Made by a program: the position numbers and the translations under genes
Shown: positions 12,908 through 14,099 of the stretch, in pieces
How positions within the stretch are numbered: position 1 is the first letter of the stretch
Layout: each line of letters opens with the position of its first letter
Source: Chloroflexota bacterium
GTDB lineage: Bacteria > Chloroflexota > Ktedonobacteria > Ktedonobacterales > Ktedonobacteraceae
Direction of reading: 5' to 3'
Assembly (NCBI GenBank): GCA_005881495.1
Contig: VBHI01000078.1
Location: forward strand, 1-14,099
DNA length: 14,099 nt
Notes under the pieces: model-generated
What the model was told of the DNA's origin: nothing
Database searches by the model: none
Seen by the model: only the letters and a program-made list of their open reading frames with translations

Positions 12908-14038
12908 TTAGTATGGCCAGCACTCTTTCTCTCTAAGCAACTTCTCAATATACGGAGTCACTTCCCAAAATACTTTCAACTCTTCATACTCCAGCAGATA
13001 CTTCTTGTCACCCCTGCTCGTCCGTTTCACCGCCCGAATCATCAGGTTTCTATCGGTATGCTCGGTTGAGATAAACTCAATCACATCCGTGTTATAGCCC
13101 ATCATTTGCAGTACTAGCGCTCGGAACGTATCGGTCAGTATATCTGCCATCCGCTTTTTCAATATGCCGTGCCGCAACACGGGCTGAAATGGAGCCCCAA
13201 CGTGAAGCTGTTCATGCAGTTCATGATGACAGCAGGGTGCACACAGTATCAAGCGCGCATTTCCGAGTATACCCTGTACAAGGGCCTCATCCGTTGCCGT
13301 ATCACAAGCGTGTAAAGCCAGCACTATATCAGGTGCTACTTCAGGGACATAGTCGATGATCGCTGACTGCTGAAAACATATCTTGTCGAAGCCCAGTTCC
13401 CTACCATGCTGGTTACTTTTCTCAATCAGCATCCTATCGGTATCAATTCCCACCAGCTTCGCGGGAAGTCCACGTACATCGTTCAAATAGTGATACATTG
13501 CAAAACTGAGATATGCCGATCCGCAGCCGCAATCCAGGATATTCAAAGGCGACTTCTCAAAATGCTCAAGTTCACCTGTATGTTCCAGCAGCTTTAGAAA
13601 CTCATTGATCTGAGAAAACTTATCCCGCATCGCTGGGATAACTTTTCCCTCATCGTTCATAATTCCCGTTGCATGCAAGAATGTATCAGCTTTATCAGCC
13701 GGTAGCGGTAAATTTTTCCTGGCATCGTGCGCGAGGTCTGGGACTCTCTCCCCCTGTGAAGCCTTCTTGCGCGTGAAGATACCTCTACCCTCTCTGGTTA
13801 CCTGGATATGCACATCTTCTAGCGTGGTCTTTACTGTTACACTACTGAACGGCAGCGCAAGCACCTCGTCCAACTTCGCGACAGCCTCGCCACCCCGGTA
13901 GTTCTTCGTAATATCTTGCCTGGAATCAAAGTATGAGAATTGCAAGTGCCTTGCCTGCTTGATCAGCACTGGTCGCACAACCACCCTACGCCACTGTACC
14001 TCATGTCCGCGAAGCTGCCCCTTGAGCGTGATGCGCAA
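12908..14038 (-). CDS. SAM-dependent methyltransferase, PF13679 (Methyltransf_32)-like
   Basis: 376 aa from TTG 14038. A class I methyltransferase domain fills residues about 135-345: motif I ILDCGCGSAYLS (167-178), acidic loop VGIDTDRM (196-203), then LALHACDTATDEAL (240-253) and the striking LCAPCCHHEL (265-274). The last two are hallmarks of the PF13679/METTL25-like group, whose members are thought to act on RNA or protein; the substrate here is unknown. The N-terminal 130 residues are a beta-rich accessory domain (VVVRPVLIK, LQFSYFDSRQDITKNYRG), perhaps for substrate binding. The start is doubtful. TTG 14038 has only a weak AAGAGA site, and the frame continues coherently upstream (SSDYLDEEIF) to TAA at 14072-14074, so the N-terminus may be longer or damaged. 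It is transcribed toward moaD, about 90 bp away. Confidence 0.8.
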   Translation of the reverse strand: MRITLKGQLRGHEVQWRRVVVRPVLIKQARHLQFSYFDSRQDITKNYRGGEAVAKLDEVLALPFSSVTVKTTLEDVHIQVTREGRGIFTRKKASQGERVPDLAHDARKNLPLPADKADTFLHATGIMNDEGKVIPAMRDKFSQINEFLKLLEHTGELEHFEKSPLNILDCGCGSAYLSFAMYHYLNDVRGLPAKLVGIDTDRMLIEKSNQHGRELGFDKICFQQSAIIDYVPEVAPDIVLALHACDTATDEALVQGILGNARLILCAPCCHHELHEQLHVGAPFQPVLRHGILKKRMADILTDTFRALVLQMMGYNTDVIEFISTEHTDRNLMIRAVKRTSRGDKKYLLEYEELKVFWEVTPYIEKLLREKECWPY

Positions 14039-14099
14039 AAAGATCTCTTCATCTAAATAATCCGACGAAACTTAAGCGGCTAACCCAGCTACCTGTCGA

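Overview
The window looks like chromosomal DNA from a Chloroflexota bacterium, most likely Ktedonobacteria-like. This rests on gene content and protein style, not on a phylogenetic marker: a membrane-anchored Ser/Thr kinase with a lectin-like ectodomain, an Eis-like acetyltransferase, a long soluble TPR protein, a YccA/BI-1 membrane protein and an insertion sequence (IS) remnant, at moderate GC. Promoters read as ordinary sigma70 type, several close to consensus. Intergenic gaps often hold long hairpins.

Layout. Positions 1 to about 1030 hold one end of an IS on the minus strand; its transposase frame is cut by an in-frame amber stop and runs off the left edge. Plus-strand genes follow: an M29-type aminopeptidase (1169-2227) and a transmembrane Ser/Thr kinase (2446-4146), each with its own terminator or promoter. 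An Eis-like GNAT acetyltransferase (4235-5602, minus) is divergent from a 7Fe-type ferredoxin (5789-6046, plus), and each has a near-consensus promoter in the shared gap. Then come two small zinc-ribbon proteins of unknown role (6210-6848, 6903-7124), a BI-1/YccA membrane protein (7246-7992), thioredoxin (8219-8554), a GntR/UTRA repressor (8730-9470) and a 12-repeat TPR protein (9679-11103).

From 11173 to the right edge all genes are on the minus strand. In transcription order they are a PF13679-like SAM methyltransferase (14038-12908), moaD (12815-12555), moaE (12558-12136, overlapping moaD by 4 nt) and a single-chain nucleotidyltransferase-HEPN protein (12009-11173) that fuses the two halves of a HepT/MntA-type toxin-antitoxin pair.

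How the genes work together. Only moaD-moaE form a clear functional unit (molybdopterin synthase). The two zinc-ribbon genes probably share a transcript. The rest look like independent housekeeping, redox or signalling units. The features most worth a second look are the fused MNT-HEPN protein without the usual HEPN tyrosine, MoaD with five residues beyond its Gly-Gly, an exact 16-bp palindrome inside a coding region, and several inverted repeats sitting on promoter elements. I found no CRISPR array, tRNA, rRNA or multi-gene defence island.
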